Notes: generated from the letters alone by a model not told the origin. Shown: positions 1-8,940, numbered from the stretch's first letter. The stretch is DNA of 64,000 bases from Flavobacterium azooxidireducens (GCF_023195775.1 NZ_CP096205.1:992001-1056000), one strand, 5' to 3'. Translations and numbers: made by a program.

Positions 1-1632
1 ATTGGTCCCATAATTTGAAGGAAATGAAATTTCTACAACCCGAACATAAATTGTTTCATTTGTTCCATTATAACTATTAGCTGGAGAAATTGGAAAATCA
101 CCTGTATCTGCATCTAATTGTGTATTATGATAAGTAACTTCGTATAAAGTTTCATCTAAACCGTTTAAAGCAAGTGCATCATTTTGGGTTAAATCGAAAA
201 ATTCAAAGTCATCATCTAGAGTAACTTCATCACATAAAACTAAATCATTAACTTGAGGATCAAGTGTACATGGGGATTGAATTAATTCGAAAGACTGAAT
301 ACTAGAACATCCACCTCCGCCAAAAACATCAACCACACCAACAAATATAATTTCCCCAGAACCGGAACTCACATACGTCGATGGATTTGGGATATAATTA
401 AACAATTCTAAATCTTCAATAGAAAGTGCATAATTTAATTCAAATAAAAATGGGTCTAATGAGTTTAAAACAATCGGAGTATTAATCGTTAAATCAAAAA
501 CATTATCAGGTTCACAAATCACCAGATCAATAGGCTCTGCTACCGGAATTGGCGGAAAAAATTCTACCGTAATAGTATCTGTTACAGGGCAAGCCGGGCC
601 ATATGGATAAGCAATAACTGTATAAACGCCGGGTTCAGTAACAGTAAGTGTTGGCCCTGTTTCTCCCACTATTAAATCAGTACCTAAATACCACTCATGC
701 GGATCTGAAGGGTCTAAACCTGTATCTAATACTTTTGTATCTTCTTCGCACAAAGCAGACCCTCCAACAAGATCAAAACCTAAATCAATTGGATTAACAT
801 TAAAACTATTGGCTTCAAGAAAAACAGCAGACTCATAAGCATCATCCGAAGCATTTCCAATTGCTAATTTAATATGATAAACTTCACCACATTGAACATC
901 TGCTGATGCCGTTAATACAGTTGTAAAACCATCATATTGTATAGATGTACCTCCACAATTATTAACATAATACGTTGAATTCGCTCCTCCTGGCAGTGTT
1001 GTAGGACATCCATTCGCAAACCCACCGTTCACATTATTGATTGAAATAGGAATAGTAGTAGAAGGAATTAAGGCAATATTAGCAGCTATTCCTCCACTAT
1101 ACGGACCTGTAATTCCGGGGCCACTTAAAAAAAAACCAAAGACATCATTCCATATAGTACCAACAAATTCAGGATACTCTTCTGATGCAAAGACAAAATT
1201 AAAATCTAATTCAACACCCGAAGGAATAAAATCAAATTCTAAAACAGCTACATTTCTTATGCCTTGATTAGTTAGCATCGCTAAATCGGGGTCTCCCACA
1301 ACCGGATTAGCAGTAGCAGCAGGTGGGTCGAAACCATCGGAATTATTTGGACCAATTGCATAATTAGCTTGACCAGGTGCCAATATGACACCAGAAACTA
1401 AACCTAAATTAGTTGAAGTAACACCAGTAGTAAAATAACCAACCTGATCTCTTGGAACATTAGCGTTTGCTGCACTGCCATTAAAGGTAACATTAAACAC
1501 TGTTAATCCATTTCCCAAGAGCGTATTTTGAACTAATTCTGCCGGAGTAAGCGTTGTGTTATTCACAAACAACTGTGCATGAACACAAAACGGAAAAATA
1601 AAAAGAATAAATAGAAGTAGTTGTTTTTTCAT
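1..1632 (-). CDS. Choice-of-anchor L domain surface protein, 3' end outside window
   Basis: The reading frame starts at the ATG at 1632 and stays open for 544 codons to the window edge, so the C-terminus is missing. It begins with a signal peptide (MKKQLLLFILFIFPFCVHAQ). Residues of roughly 20-280 resemble the choice-of-anchor L domain, with the motif FVFASEEYPEF followed by NDVFGFFLSGPG. After it come Ig/PKD-like repeats with pairs of cysteines (CEEDTKVLD, CPVTDTITV, CEPDNVFDL), typical of long flavobacterial cell-surface proteins. Such proteins usually end in a gliding-motility or type IX secretion C-terminal domain, which cannot be checked here. Adhesion or surface exposure is inferred from the family; the ligand is unknown. 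Confidence 0.85.
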   Translation of the reverse strand, partial: MKKQLLLFILFIFPFCVHAQLFVNNTTLTPAELVQNTLLGNGLTVFNVTFNGSAANANVPRDQVGYFTTGVTSTNLGLVSGVILAPGQANYAIGPNNSDGFDPPAATANPVVGDPDLAMLTNQGIRNVAVLEFDFIPSGVELDFNFVFASEEYPEFVGTIWNDVFGFFLSGPGITGPYSGGIAANIALIPSTTIPISINNVNGGFANGCPTTLPGGANSTYYVNNCGGTSIQYDGFTTVLTASADVQCGEVYHIKLAIGNASDDAYESAVFLEANSFNVNPIDLGFDLVGGSALCEEDTKVLDTGLDPSDPHEWYLGTDLIVGETGPTLTVTEPGVYTVIAYPYGPACPVTDTITVEFFPPIPVAEPIDLVICEPDNVFDLTINTPIVLNSLDPFLFELNYALSIEDLELFNYIPNPSTYVSSGSGEIIFVGVVDVFGGGGCSSIQSFELIQSPCTLDPQVNDLVLCDEVTLDDDFEFFDLTQNDALALNGLDETLYEVTYHNTQLDADTGDFPISPANSYNGTNETIYVRVVEISFPSNYGTN

Positions 1633-1653
1633 AGTTATTAAAAAAATGTTTCA

Positions 1654-1667
1654 ACAATCATGATTGT
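1654..1667. promoter_or_regulatory. Perfect 14-bp palindrome upstream of the surface-protein gene
   Basis: ACAATCATGATTGT is its own reverse complement and lies 22 bases upstream of the ATG at 1632, inside the short divergent gap to the Nfu gene. It could be an operator, but no regulator is suggested by the neighbours. The same 14-mer also occurs inside the phosphate permease gene at 4837-4850, which weakens the case. Confidence 0.25.
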
Positions 1668-1731
1668 CAAAACACTTGGTAAAGTTGTGTTAATAAAAAT
1701 TTAAAGTTCAAATATAACCAAATACAAAAAA

Positions 1732-1739
1732 TAACTTTG
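1732..1739 (+). promoter_or_regulatory. Bacteroidota -7 box TAACTTTG
   Basis: It matches TAnnTTTG exactly. It overlaps an upstream in-frame TTG, so transcription should begin near 1746 and translation at the ATG at 1764. Confidence 0.6.
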
Positions 1740-1763
1740 TTAAATTTGCAGAAAAAAGCTCAA

Positions 1764-2663
1764 ATGACTAAATTATCGATAAAAGAAACCCAAAATTCGG
1801 CCATCATTAAATTTGAATTTCCTGATTTTATTACAAAAAATAAAAGCTATGAATTTAAAAATATTGATGAAGCAGGTGAAAGTCCGTTAGCACAACAATT
1901 ATTTTATTTGCCTTTTGTTAAAACTGTCTTTATATCCGGAAATTTTATTGCGATAGAAAGGTATAGTATTGTTCAATGGGATGATGTAAAAGATGCCGTG
2001 GCAGAACAAATTCAAGAATATGTTGACAAAGGTGGAAAAATTGTTATAGAATCTGAAACTTCAACCAAAAAACAACCTATCACAATTTATGCTGAAACAA
2101 CGCCAAATCCAGCGGTTATCAAGTTTGTTGCAAATAAATTATTAACAACAAAAACAGCCGAATTTAAAAACATAGATGAAACGATTGCTTCACCATTAGC
2201 AAAAGAATTATTTAAATTTCCATATGTAAAGGAGATTTTTATTGATGAAAATTATATTTCAATCACCAAATTTGCGAGTATTGAATGGATTGAGATTTCA
2301 AATGAAATTCGTTCATTCATTAAAGAATATGTTGAAAACGGGAATGAAATCATCAATGTAAGTCTGCTTTCAACCGCTGCAAGTTCAGAAAAGCAAGCGA
2401 TTTCTAATTTTGAATCGTTGGATGTAACTTCGCAACAAATTATTAATATTTTAGAAGAATATGTAAAACCGGCCGTTCAAGCAGATGGCGGAAATATTCT
2501 TTTTGATTCGTATGACGAAAGTGAAAAGCGTGTAAAAGTTGTTTTACAAGGAGCATGTAGTGGTTGTCCATCTTCAACTTTTACATTAAAAAACGGTATT
2601 GAAAATATGTTGAAAGATATGTTGAATGACGAAGCGATTAAAGTGGAAGCGATTAACGGATAA
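1764..2663 (+). CDS. NifU/Nfu-type Fe-S scaffold protein with duplicated N-terminal domain
   Basis: This 299-residue protein probably carries or delivers Fe-S clusters. Two consecutive Nfu N-terminal-type domains are visible (about residues 3-95 and 108-205). They share KETQNSAIIKFEF versus AETTPNPAVIKFV, then EFKNIDE and SPLAxxLFxxPxVK. The C-terminal NifU domain carries the cluster-binding CSGC in GACSGCPSSTFTLKNGIE. Most Nfu proteins have one N-terminal domain. The frame extends upstream to a TTG at 1737, but the -7 box at 1732-1739 covers that codon, so the ATG at 1764 was chosen. It faces the phosphate permease gene tail-to-tail across a shared terminator. Confidence 0.85.
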   Translation: MTKLSIKETQNSAIIKFEFPDFITKNKSYEFKNIDEAGESPLAQQLFYLPFVKTVFISGNFIAIERYSIVQWDDVKDAVAEQIQEYVDKGGKIVIESETSTKKQPITIYAETTPNPAVIKFVANKLLTTKTAEFKNIDETIASPLAKELFKFPYVKEIFIDENYISITKFASIEWIEISNEIRSFIKEYVENGNEIINVSLLSTAASSEKQAISNFESLDVTSQQIINILEEYVKPAVQADGGNILFDSYDESEKRVKVVLQGACSGCPSSTFTLKNGIENMLKDMLNDEAIKVEAING

Positions 2664-2681
2664 ATCAAAACTATAATAAAC

Positions 2682-2720
2682 AAAAAATCCTTGAAGATGA
2701 ACATTTCAAGGATTTTTTTT
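2682..2720. terminator. Bidirectional intrinsic terminator
   Basis: ATCCTTGAA (2687-2695) pairs with TTCAAGGAT (2705-2713), flanked by an A-run on the left and a T-run on the right. It sits between the convergent Nfu and phosphate permease genes and can serve both. Confidence 0.85.
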
Positions 2721-2729
2721 GTGCTTTTA

Positions 2730-4982
2730 TTATTTTTTACTCTTTACATGGATATTGAATTCTTGAAAAAGTTCGAGTAAATTCATGGTTGCTTTAATCA
2801 AATCATTTGTTTCAAGTAATAATCCGAAGTATAATTTACTGTTTTTCGGACTGGTTTCTACTGTTCTGATTCGAGTAATTTGCTTTTGGATTAATTCTGA
2901 AACATTATTCAGAATTTGTGTTTTTTCTTTTAAAACACCATCGAGTTTATCAAAACTTTGGTCTTTAAAAATAGTTTCTAATGAATCAAAAAGCTTTTGC
3001 AAATCGTTATCAATACTTTTTAAATCTCTAATTTGATTAAATTTTAATTGCTTGTGATTGTTATTAATATGCGAATAACTATTTTGAGTAATAAACGCCA
3101 ACGACTGAATCATATCTTGCAAATAGCCTAAAATCATGATGTAAAACTTACTTGCTTCAACCGAAGTTTCATCTAAATTTTTAATGAAATAATAAACATT
3201 GCTTTTCAGTTCATCAACTTCTTTTTCGAGTTTTTTAAGTGATTTTTTGTTTTCTTTTAATTTGGCTAAATCTTGCAAACCTAAATTATCAATAACATCG
3301 CTGTACACATTATTAGTAGCACCGATTACTCTTGAAATTTGATGTGAACTTTCACTGATAATTTCATTGATTGTGACAATATCTTCACGCTTTAACTTAA
3401 CTAAATCATCTGCTTCTTTTTGTTTTTTAGAATGTCTTCTAGAGCTACGATAAAGAATAATTGCTAATAAAACCAACAATCCGATGAACGCATAAACCTC
3501 ACCTGTTTTTAAGATAAATGCCATAACAAATGCTCCAATAAAAGCAACCATAGCCGTAACAAACCATCCACCAATTACATTAAAAACTCCTGCCACTCTG
3601 TACACGGCACTTTCTCTGTCCCAAGCTCTATCGGCAAAAGATGTTCCCATAGCAACCATAAAGGTTACATAAGTGGTTGATAAAGGCAACTTTAAGGATG
3701 TTCCTATGGAAATCAAAATACTGGCAATCATCAAATTTACGGATGCTCTTACCATGTCAAAAGCAGGCTCATCTTTGCGTTTTTTACCTTTTACTTCCGG
3801 TTTTTCAAATTGTTTATCAATCTTTATCTGAACAGATTGAGGTAAAAAATAATTAATCCCTTGTCCTAAATAAACGCCACTTCTCACAATAAATCGCGAC
3901 AACATATTTGGTGAAAATTTTTCAACACCATCACCTTGGCGGGATAAGTTTACTCCGGTTTCAATAACGCTTCTAGCTTTTTTGGATGTCCAAAGTGTAA
4001 CCACCATCACCAACCCTGCAAAAGCAAGAAAATAAAAGGGAGCTACTATATTTTCATTGGCCAAATCACCCATCATCAATTTATCGCCTGAAAGTCCTGA
4101 AGCTGAGAAAATTTCATAGGAATTATATGCCGCAATAGGCACACCAATAAAGTTTACTAAATCGTTTCCTGCAAAAGCTAATGCCAATGCAAAAGTTCCG
4201 ATAACAATAATTATTCGAAGAATATTTATTTTAAATACACTAATTAAAAGTTGTGATAGTAATGTGAAAAATAAAAAGTTGATTCCAATAATCATCATTT
4301 GATTATCCTGAATCCAAACATGTGTTTCTTTTCCAATGAATGAAACTCCTTTTAGACCTTTTATTAAAATGAAAAAAGTAATCGCAGTAATGGCTAATCC
4401 ACCAAATAGAGAGCCAATATATTTTATCCTTTTTTCATATTGAAAAGTAAATATTAACCTCGAAACATATTGAACCAAACTTCCTAATCCAAACGATAAT
4501 GCAACCGAAAGCAATATACTCGATACAATCTCTGTTGCTTTTTTGGTGTTGATATAATCTCCTAAACTTCTGGTACTATCTTCAGAAATATAAATATGAT
4601 AAAGTGCCAAACAAACAGCTGCTCCTAATAATTCAAAAATAATGGAAACTGTTGTAGAAGTAGGCAATCCCATCGAATTAAAAACATCCAAAAGAAGAAT
4701 GTCGGTTATCATTACTGCCAGAAAAATGATCATGACATCATTAAAACTAAACATGGAAGGAACAAAAATACCGCTTCGGGCAATCTCCATCATTCCACTG
4801 GAAAAAAGAGCTCCACAAGCTACTCCAATACTGGCAACAATCATGATTGTTTTAAAGGAAACCGCTTTTGAACCAATGGCCGAATTTAAAAAATTTACAG
4901 CGTCATTACTTACGCCAACTACCAAATCAATTAAAGCCAAGACACCCAAAACCACGAGCATCACTACATAAATTTGTTCCAT
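2730..4982 (-). CDS. PiT-family inorganic phosphate permease with long C-terminal helical domain
   Basis: The 750-residue protein is a membrane transporter of the PiT family (phosphate symport with cations, by family knowledge). Both PiT signature repeats are visible: GVSNDAVNFLNSAIGSKAVSF near residue 22 and FAGNDLVNFIGVPIAAYNSY near residue 267. About ten or more hydrophobic segments span residues 1-510. Residues of roughly 530-750 are a soluble, Lys/Glu-rich helical region that looks coiled-coil and resembles PhoU/DUF47-type modules, so the transporter may carry its own regulatory tail. This makes it much longer than the roughly 420-500 residues of simple PiT proteins. No clear -7 box was found upstream of 4982. 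Confidence 0.88.
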   Translation of the reverse strand: MEQIYVVMLVVLGVLALIDLVVGVSNDAVNFLNSAIGSKAVSFKTIMIVASIGVACGALFSSGMMEIARSGIFVPSMFSFNDVMIIFLAVMITDILLLDVFNSMGLPTSTTVSIIFELLGAAVCLALYHIYISEDSTRSLGDYINTKKATEIVSSILLSVALSFGLGSLVQYVSRLIFTFQYEKRIKYIGSLFGGLAITAITFFILIKGLKGVSFIGKETHVWIQDNQMMIIGINFLFFTLLSQLLISVFKINILRIIIVIGTFALALAFAGNDLVNFIGVPIAAYNSYEIFSASGLSGDKLMMGDLANENIVAPFYFLAFAGLVMVVTLWTSKKARSVIETGVNLSRQGDGVEKFSPNMLSRFIVRSGVYLGQGINYFLPQSVQIKIDKQFEKPEVKGKKRKDEPAFDMVRASVNLMIASILISIGTSLKLPLSTTYVTFMVAMGTSFADRAWDRESAVYRVAGVFNVIGGWFVTAMVAFIGAFVMAFILKTGEVYAFIGLLVLLAIILYRSSRRHSKKQKEADDLVKLKREDIVTINEIISESSHQISRVIGATNNVYSDVIDNLGLQDLAKLKENKKSLKKLEKEVDELKSNVYYFIKNLDETSVEASKFYIMILGYLQDMIQSLAFITQNSYSHINNNHKQLKFNQIRDLKSIDNDLQKLFDSLETIFKDQSFDKLDGVLKEKTQILNNVSELIQKQITRIRTVETSPKNSKLYFGLLLETNDLIKATMNLLELFQEFNIHVKSKK

Positions 4983-5118
4983 TACAAATGGTTAATAATT
5001 TAATGCAAAATTCCGTTAACTATTTCAATCTAATGTTAAGCGAATGTTATCAATTTAAGATGCTTTTTTTTGAGATTTTATCAAAATTCATTACCTTTAA
5101 TTCTTAAATCATATCATT

Positions 5119-5319
5119 ATGGCAGTATTAAAAGTAATCGAAGTCCTTTCCAGCTCAGAAGTTAGTTGGGAGGATGCTACACGCAAAGCAGTTGCTCAAG
5201 CAGCAAAATCATTAAAAAACATCCGTTCTGTTTATGTGCAAGACCAAAGTGCAGCTGTGAAAGACGGTCAGGTTTCAGAGTTTAGAGTGAATTTAAAAAT
5301 CACTTTTGAATTAGAATAA
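5119..5319 (+). CDS. Dodecin, flavin-binding storage protein
   Basis: The 66-residue protein matches the dodecin family in length and pattern: MAVLKVIEVLSSSEVSWEDA, a central helix (AVAQAAKSLKNIRSVYVQDQ), then the strands VSEFRVNLKITFELE. Family members form hollow dodecamers that bind flavins and protect them from light and side reactions. The gene stands alone, divergent from the phosphate permease. TACCTTTA at about 5093-5100 is a near-match to the -7 box. A hairpin terminator follows at 5341. Confidence 0.9.
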   Translation: MAVLKVIEVLSSSEVSWEDATRKAVAQAAKSLKNIRSVYVQDQSAAVKDGQVSEFRVNLKITFELE

Positions 5320-5340
5320 TCAATTAAAATCGTAATTTTA

Positions 5341-5367
5341 AGCGTTCTCAAAAGGAACGCTTTTTTT
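5341..5367 (+). terminator. Intrinsic terminator ending at the next start codon
   Basis: AGCGTTC (5341-5347) pairs with GAACGCT (5355-5361) and is followed by seven T. The ATG of the next gene begins at 5370, so the T-run fills the place of a ribosome binding site. Confidence 0.8.
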
Positions 5368-5369
5368 AT

Positions 5370-7382
5370 ATGAATGAACTAAAATTAGAAACAAGTCCGT
5401 ACCTACTTCAACATGCCAACAATCCGGTGCATTGGAAAGCGTGGAATTCAACAACATTAGCTAATGCGAAAGAAAATCAGAAGCTCATTTTAATCAGCAT
5501 TGGTTATTCTGCTTGTCATTGGTGCCATGTGATGGAACACGAAAGTTTTGAAAATGAAGAAGTGGCAAATACCATGAACCAACATTTCATCAACATTAAA
5601 GTCGATCGCGAAGAACGACCTGATGTGGATGCCATTTATATGAAAGCCGTTCAGCTCATGACAGGTCGTGGTGGTTGGCCACTCAATGTAGTTTGTCTTC
5701 CGGATGGAAAACCTGTTTGGGGCGGAACGTATTTCAGAAAAAATGATTGGGTTAATACATTGGAACAATTGCATGAATTGTATCAATCACAACCCGAAAA
5801 ACTAATTGAATATGCCGAAAAATTACATGAAGGAATTGAAACTTTAGGTTTAACTGAAGAAAAATCAACTGAATTTAACATCACTATTTTAGATACTTTC
5901 TTAGCAAAATGGCAAAAAAGTTTCGATTGGGAATTTGGCGGCTATTCTCGTGCTCCTAAATTTATGATGCCAACGAATTATCAATTTTTGTTGCAGTATG
6001 GTTTTATAACTCAAAATGAAAAACTGTTAGAATATGTCGATTTAACACTGACCAAAATGGCTTATGGCGGAATTTTCGACACGATTGATGGTGGATTTTC
6101 ACGCTATTCGGTTGATGTGAAATGGCACGTTCCTCATTTTGAAAAAATGGCTTATGACAATGGTCAACTTTTATCGCTTTATGCGAATGCTTACAAATTG
6201 ACAAAAAATGAACTTTATAAAGAAATAATCGAAAAAACCACCACTTTCATTGAAAAAGAATGGTTAACAAATGAAGGAGCTTTTTTTTCTGCTTTGGATG
6301 CAGATAGTTTAACTACTGAAAATCATTTGGAAGAAGGTGCTTTTTATGTTTGGAAAATTGATGAAATAAAAAATCTAATACAAGACGACTTTGAATTGTT
6401 TTCAGAAGTTTTTAATATCAATGACTTCGGACATTGGGAACACGGAAATTATGTTTTGATTCAGAATAAAAGTTTGGATGAAATTTCAGAGAAAAATCAC
6501 ATTTCAATTGATGAACTTCATTTGAAAAAGAAAAACTGGGAACAAATTCTTTACAAAACAAGAGAAAAAAGACCAAAACCGAGATTGGATGACAAATGCA
6601 TTACATCATGGAATGCCATTTTACTAAAAGGTTTTGTGGATGCTTATAAAGCGTTAGGAAATGAAAATCATCTGAAAATAGCCATAAAAAATGCTCATTT
6701 TATTGTGAATAAAATTTGGTCTTCCGATGGAAATTTGAGGCACACTTACAAAAATGAAAAACCTTCCATCAATGGATTTTTAGAAGATTATGCATTTGTA
6801 ATTGATGGCTTTATTGCTCTTTACGAAGCCACTTTTGACGAAACTTGGCTTTTACACAGTAAAAATTTAACCAATTATTGTTTGGATCATTTTTATGATG
6901 AAAAAAAGCAATTATTCCGATTTACTTCTGATTTGGATGAAGCTCTGATTTCTAATCATTTTGAACTGGAAGACAATGTGATTCCGGCTTCCAATTCGAT
7001 TATGGCGAGCAATTTGTTTAAACTTAGTGTATATTTTGAAAATTCGCATTACGAAGAAATTTCTCGTCAAATGATTGCACAAGTTGTTCCATCGATTGAT
7101 TATCCTTCTGCTTTTTCTAATTGGTTAATGGCAGCGTTACATTTTTCGGAGTATCAAAAAGAATTAGCTATTTGCGGAAAAGAGAGTTTGATTCATTTGA
7201 AAGACATCAATCAAAATTATTTCCCTTCGGTAGTGCTTTCAGGAAGTGAAAAAAAATCAGATTTACCCTTTTTACAAAACCGATTTGTAGAAAATGAAAC
7301 GCTATTTTATCTCTGTCAAAATAAAATGTGTTTAGCTCCAAAAAATAATATTTCTGCTATTTACAAAGATTTAAATCACTAA
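5370..7382 (+). CDS. DUF255 thioredoxin-fold protein (YyaL/SPATA20 family)
   Basis: The 670-residue protein belongs to the YyaL/SPATA20 family: an N-terminal thioredoxin-like DUF255 domain followed by an (alpha/alpha)-barrel like that of glycosidases or epimerases. Visible signatures are NPVHWKAW, the redox-like motif SACHWCHVMEHESFEN (CHWC at residues 49-52), IKVDREERPDVD, GGWPLNVVCLPDGKP and GGIFDTIDGGFSRYSVD. The substrate of this family is not established. There is no signal peptide, so it is probably cytoplasmic. The start codon directly follows the T-run of the dodecin terminator. The next ATG downstream, at 5374, is out of frame. Confidence 0.9.
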   Translation: MNELKLETSPYLLQHANNPVHWKAWNSTTLANAKENQKLILISIGYSACHWCHVMEHESFENEEVANTMNQHFINIKVDREERPDVDAIYMKAVQLMTGRGGWPLNVVCLPDGKPVWGGTYFRKNDWVNTLEQLHELYQSQPEKLIEYAEKLHEGIETLGLTEEKSTEFNITILDTFLAKWQKSFDWEFGGYSRAPKFMMPTNYQFLLQYGFITQNEKLLEYVDLTLTKMAYGGIFDTIDGGFSRYSVDVKWHVPHFEKMAYDNGQLLSLYANAYKLTKNELYKEIIEKTTTFIEKEWLTNEGAFFSALDADSLTTENHLEEGAFYVWKIDEIKNLIQDDFELFSEVFNINDFGHWEHGNYVLIQNKSLDEISEKNHISIDELHLKKKNWEQILYKTREKRPKPRLDDKCITSWNAILLKGFVDAYKALGNENHLKIAIKNAHFIVNKIWSSDGNLRHTYKNEKPSINGFLEDYAFVIDGFIALYEATFDETWLLHSKNLTNYCLDHFYDEKKQLFRFTSDLDEALISNHFELEDNVIPASNSIMASNLFKLSVYFENSHYEEISRQMIAQVVPSIDYPSAFSNWLMAALHFSEYQKELAICGKESLIHLKDINQNYFPSVVLSGSEKKSDLPFLQNRFVENETLFYLCQNKMCLAPKNNISAIYKDLNH

Positions 7383-7407
7383 TTATAAAAAAGTTAATGA
7401 AATTTAG

Positions 7408-7415
7408 TAGTTTTG
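7408..7415 (+). promoter_or_regulatory. Bacteroidota -7 box TAGTTTTG
   Basis: It matches TAnnTTTG, 23 bases upstream of the ATG at 7439. The Lys/Glu-rich protein gene therefore probably has its own promoter. Confidence 0.55.
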
Positions 7416-7438
7416 ACACTCACTAAAAAATAAACACC

Positions 7439-8002
7439 ATGGGACTAGGAAGTTTTTTTAAAAATTTGTTTGGTTCGGCCAAACAAACAGCATCGGAAAC
7501 AGTAGACAAAGCAGAAGAAGTTTTGGATCAAGCAAAAGTTAAAGCATCAGAATATGCTGAAAAAGCTGAAGATTATGTTGAGAAAGTTGTTGAAAACGTA
7601 AAGGAATCTTATCCTGAAGTAAAAGAAAAAGTAGAAGATTTTGCAGAAAAAGCAAAAGAAACAGTTTCAGAATATGCCGAAAAAGCTGGTGATGCTATCG
7701 AAAATGTGGTGGATGATGTAAAAGAAAAAGTAAGTTCGTTCACTTCCTCAGCAAAAGAAGAAACACAAGAAACTGCTTCAAATTTTATAGCAAAAGCAGA
7801 AGAAACATCTGAAACAGTTGTAGAAAATGTAGAAGAAACAGTGGAAGAGGTAAAAGAAAAAGCTACAGAAGTTGCAGTAGAAGCAACTGAAAAAGTAGAA
7901 GAAGTTGTTGAAACTTTTGAAGAAAAAGCAGAAGAAGTTTCGGAAGATTTAGAAGAAAAAGTAGATGAAATTAAGCGTGCAGCAGACGAAAATGCTGACT
8001 AA
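7439..8002 (+). CDS. Lys/Glu/Ala-rich amphipathic helical protein (YtxH- or LEA-like)
   Basis: The 187-residue protein begins MGLGSFFKNLFGSAKQTA and is then almost entirely low-complexity helix built from KAEEV, EKVVENVKE, EYAEKAED and EEVKEKA blocks. It contains no Cys or Trp. The regular spacing of Val/Ala/Phe among charged residues suggests a long amphipathic helix or coiled coil like LEA, apolipoprotein-like or YtxH-type stress proteins. No catalytic residues are present. Function is unknown; desiccation or envelope-stress protection is only an analogy. It is followed by the MscS channel gene and may share stress-related expression. Confidence 0.75.
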   Translation: MGLGSFFKNLFGSAKQTASETVDKAEEVLDQAKVKASEYAEKAEDYVEKVVENVKESYPEVKEKVEDFAEKAKETVSEYAEKAGDAIENVVDDVKEKVSSFTSSAKEETQETASNFIAKAEETSETVVENVEETVEEVKEKATEVAVEATEKVEEVVETFEEKAEEVSEDLEEKVDEIKRAADENAD

Positions 8003-8043
8003 ATTTTAAGTTTTCTTTAAAAGGATTCCTTTATTAAAAATTA

Positions 8044-8051
8044 TACCTTTG
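8044..8051 (+). promoter_or_regulatory. Bacteroidota -7 box TACCTTTG for mscS-like gene
   Basis: It is an exact TAnnTTTG match 38 bases before the ATG at 8089. A transcript starting about 6 bases downstream would begin with the hairpin at 8053-8083. Confidence 0.55.
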
Positions 8052-8052
8052 C

Positions 8053-8088
8053 AACTCTTAAATCACTAAATGATTTGAGAGTTTTTTT
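8053..8088 (+). terminator. Terminator-like hairpin abutting the mscS start codon
   Basis: AACTCTTAAATCA (8053-8065) pairs with TGATTTGAGAGTT (8071-8083) with one wobble, followed by seven T and then directly ATG at 8089. It can terminate the upstream gene. It also lies at the predicted 5' end of the mscS transcript, so it may instead be a 5' leader hairpin. Confidence 0.65.
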
Positions 8089-8940
8089 ATGGATTTAATT
8101 GTTGTAAACACTGATTACGTAACAAAATATTGGGATTATTTTACCAAGGTTTTGATGGAATATTCGCCAAGATTAATTTCTGCCACTATAATTTTAGTCA
8201 TTGGTTGGACGGCTATTCGCTTGATTAAAAAATTAATCATGAGCATCATGACAAAGCGGGATATGGAACCAACTTTGTCAAAATTTTTAGCTGATATTTT
8301 AATTTGGACATTAAAAATTCTACTTTTTGTAACCGTAATATCGAGGCTTGGGGTTGAAAATTCCTCTTTTGTGGCGATAATTGGTGCAGCTGGTCTTGCA
8401 ATTGGTTTATCCTTACAAGGTTCGTTGTCTAATTTTGCAGGTGGTGTTTTAATCATCATGTTCAAACCGTTTAAAGTAGGCGATTTTATTGAGGCACAAG
8501 GTGTTTCGGGAACTGTGAAACAAATTCAAATTTTTGTTACTCAATTAGCAACGGTTGATAATCAAATTATATTTGTGCCCAATGGAGCTTTATCAAATGG
8601 CACAATTATCAACTATTCTTATGCTACAACTCGAAGAGCCAATTTAGTAATAGGTATTAGTTATGGTTCTGATATTAAAAAGGCGAAACAAATTGCGATG
8701 GAAGTGATGGAAAATCATCCTTCTGTTTTAAAAGACCCTGCTCCTGTAGTTTTGGTAAGTGATTTAGCCGATAGTTCAATCAACTTAGCAGTAAGACCAT
8801 GGGCAAATTTACCCGACTTTTTTGTAATGCGTTCCGATATTTTAGAACAAGTAAAACTTAGGTTTGATGAAAATGGTATTGAAATTCCGTTTCCGCAACG
8901 CGATATTCATATTAAAGAAGCTCTTCCTAAGAAATCATAA
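8089..8940 (+). CDS. MscS-family small-conductance mechanosensitive channel
   Basis: The 283-residue protein is a standard-length MscS channel that releases solutes on hypo-osmotic shock. There are three hydrophobic segments in the first 130 residues. The pore-lining helix is Gly/Ala-rich (IIGAAGLAIGLSLQGSLSNF, then AGGVLIIMFKPFKVGDFI). The beta domain includes VDNQIIFVPNGALSNGTIINY, and the C-terminal alpha/beta domain ends IEIPFPQRDIHIK, all family hallmarks. The last 14 bases overlap tail-to-tail with tsaB on the other strand. Confidence 0.92.
   Translation: MDLIVVNTDYVTKYWDYFTKVLMEYSPRLISATIILVIGWTAIRLIKKLIMSIMTKRDMEPTLSKFLADILIWTLKILLFVTVISRLGVENSSFVAIIGAAGLAIGLSLQGSLSNFAGGVLIIMFKPFKVGDFIEAQGVSGTVKQIQIFVTQLATVDNQIIFVPNGALSNGTIINYSYATTRRANLVIGISYGSDIKKAKQIAMEVMENHPSVLKDPAPVVLVSDLADSSINLAVRPWANLPDFFVMRSDILEQVKLRFDENGIEIPFPQRDIHIKEALPKKS

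Noticed and set aside
4868..5107. 79-codon plus-strand frame reaching into the phosphate permease/dodecin gap
   Set aside because: It is mostly antisense to the permease gene and has no family resemblance; the gap is better explained by promoters.
8927..8940. 14-base tail-to-tail overlap of the mscS-like gene and tsaB
   Set aside because: Both reading frames end normally with full-length products. Short convergent overlaps are common.
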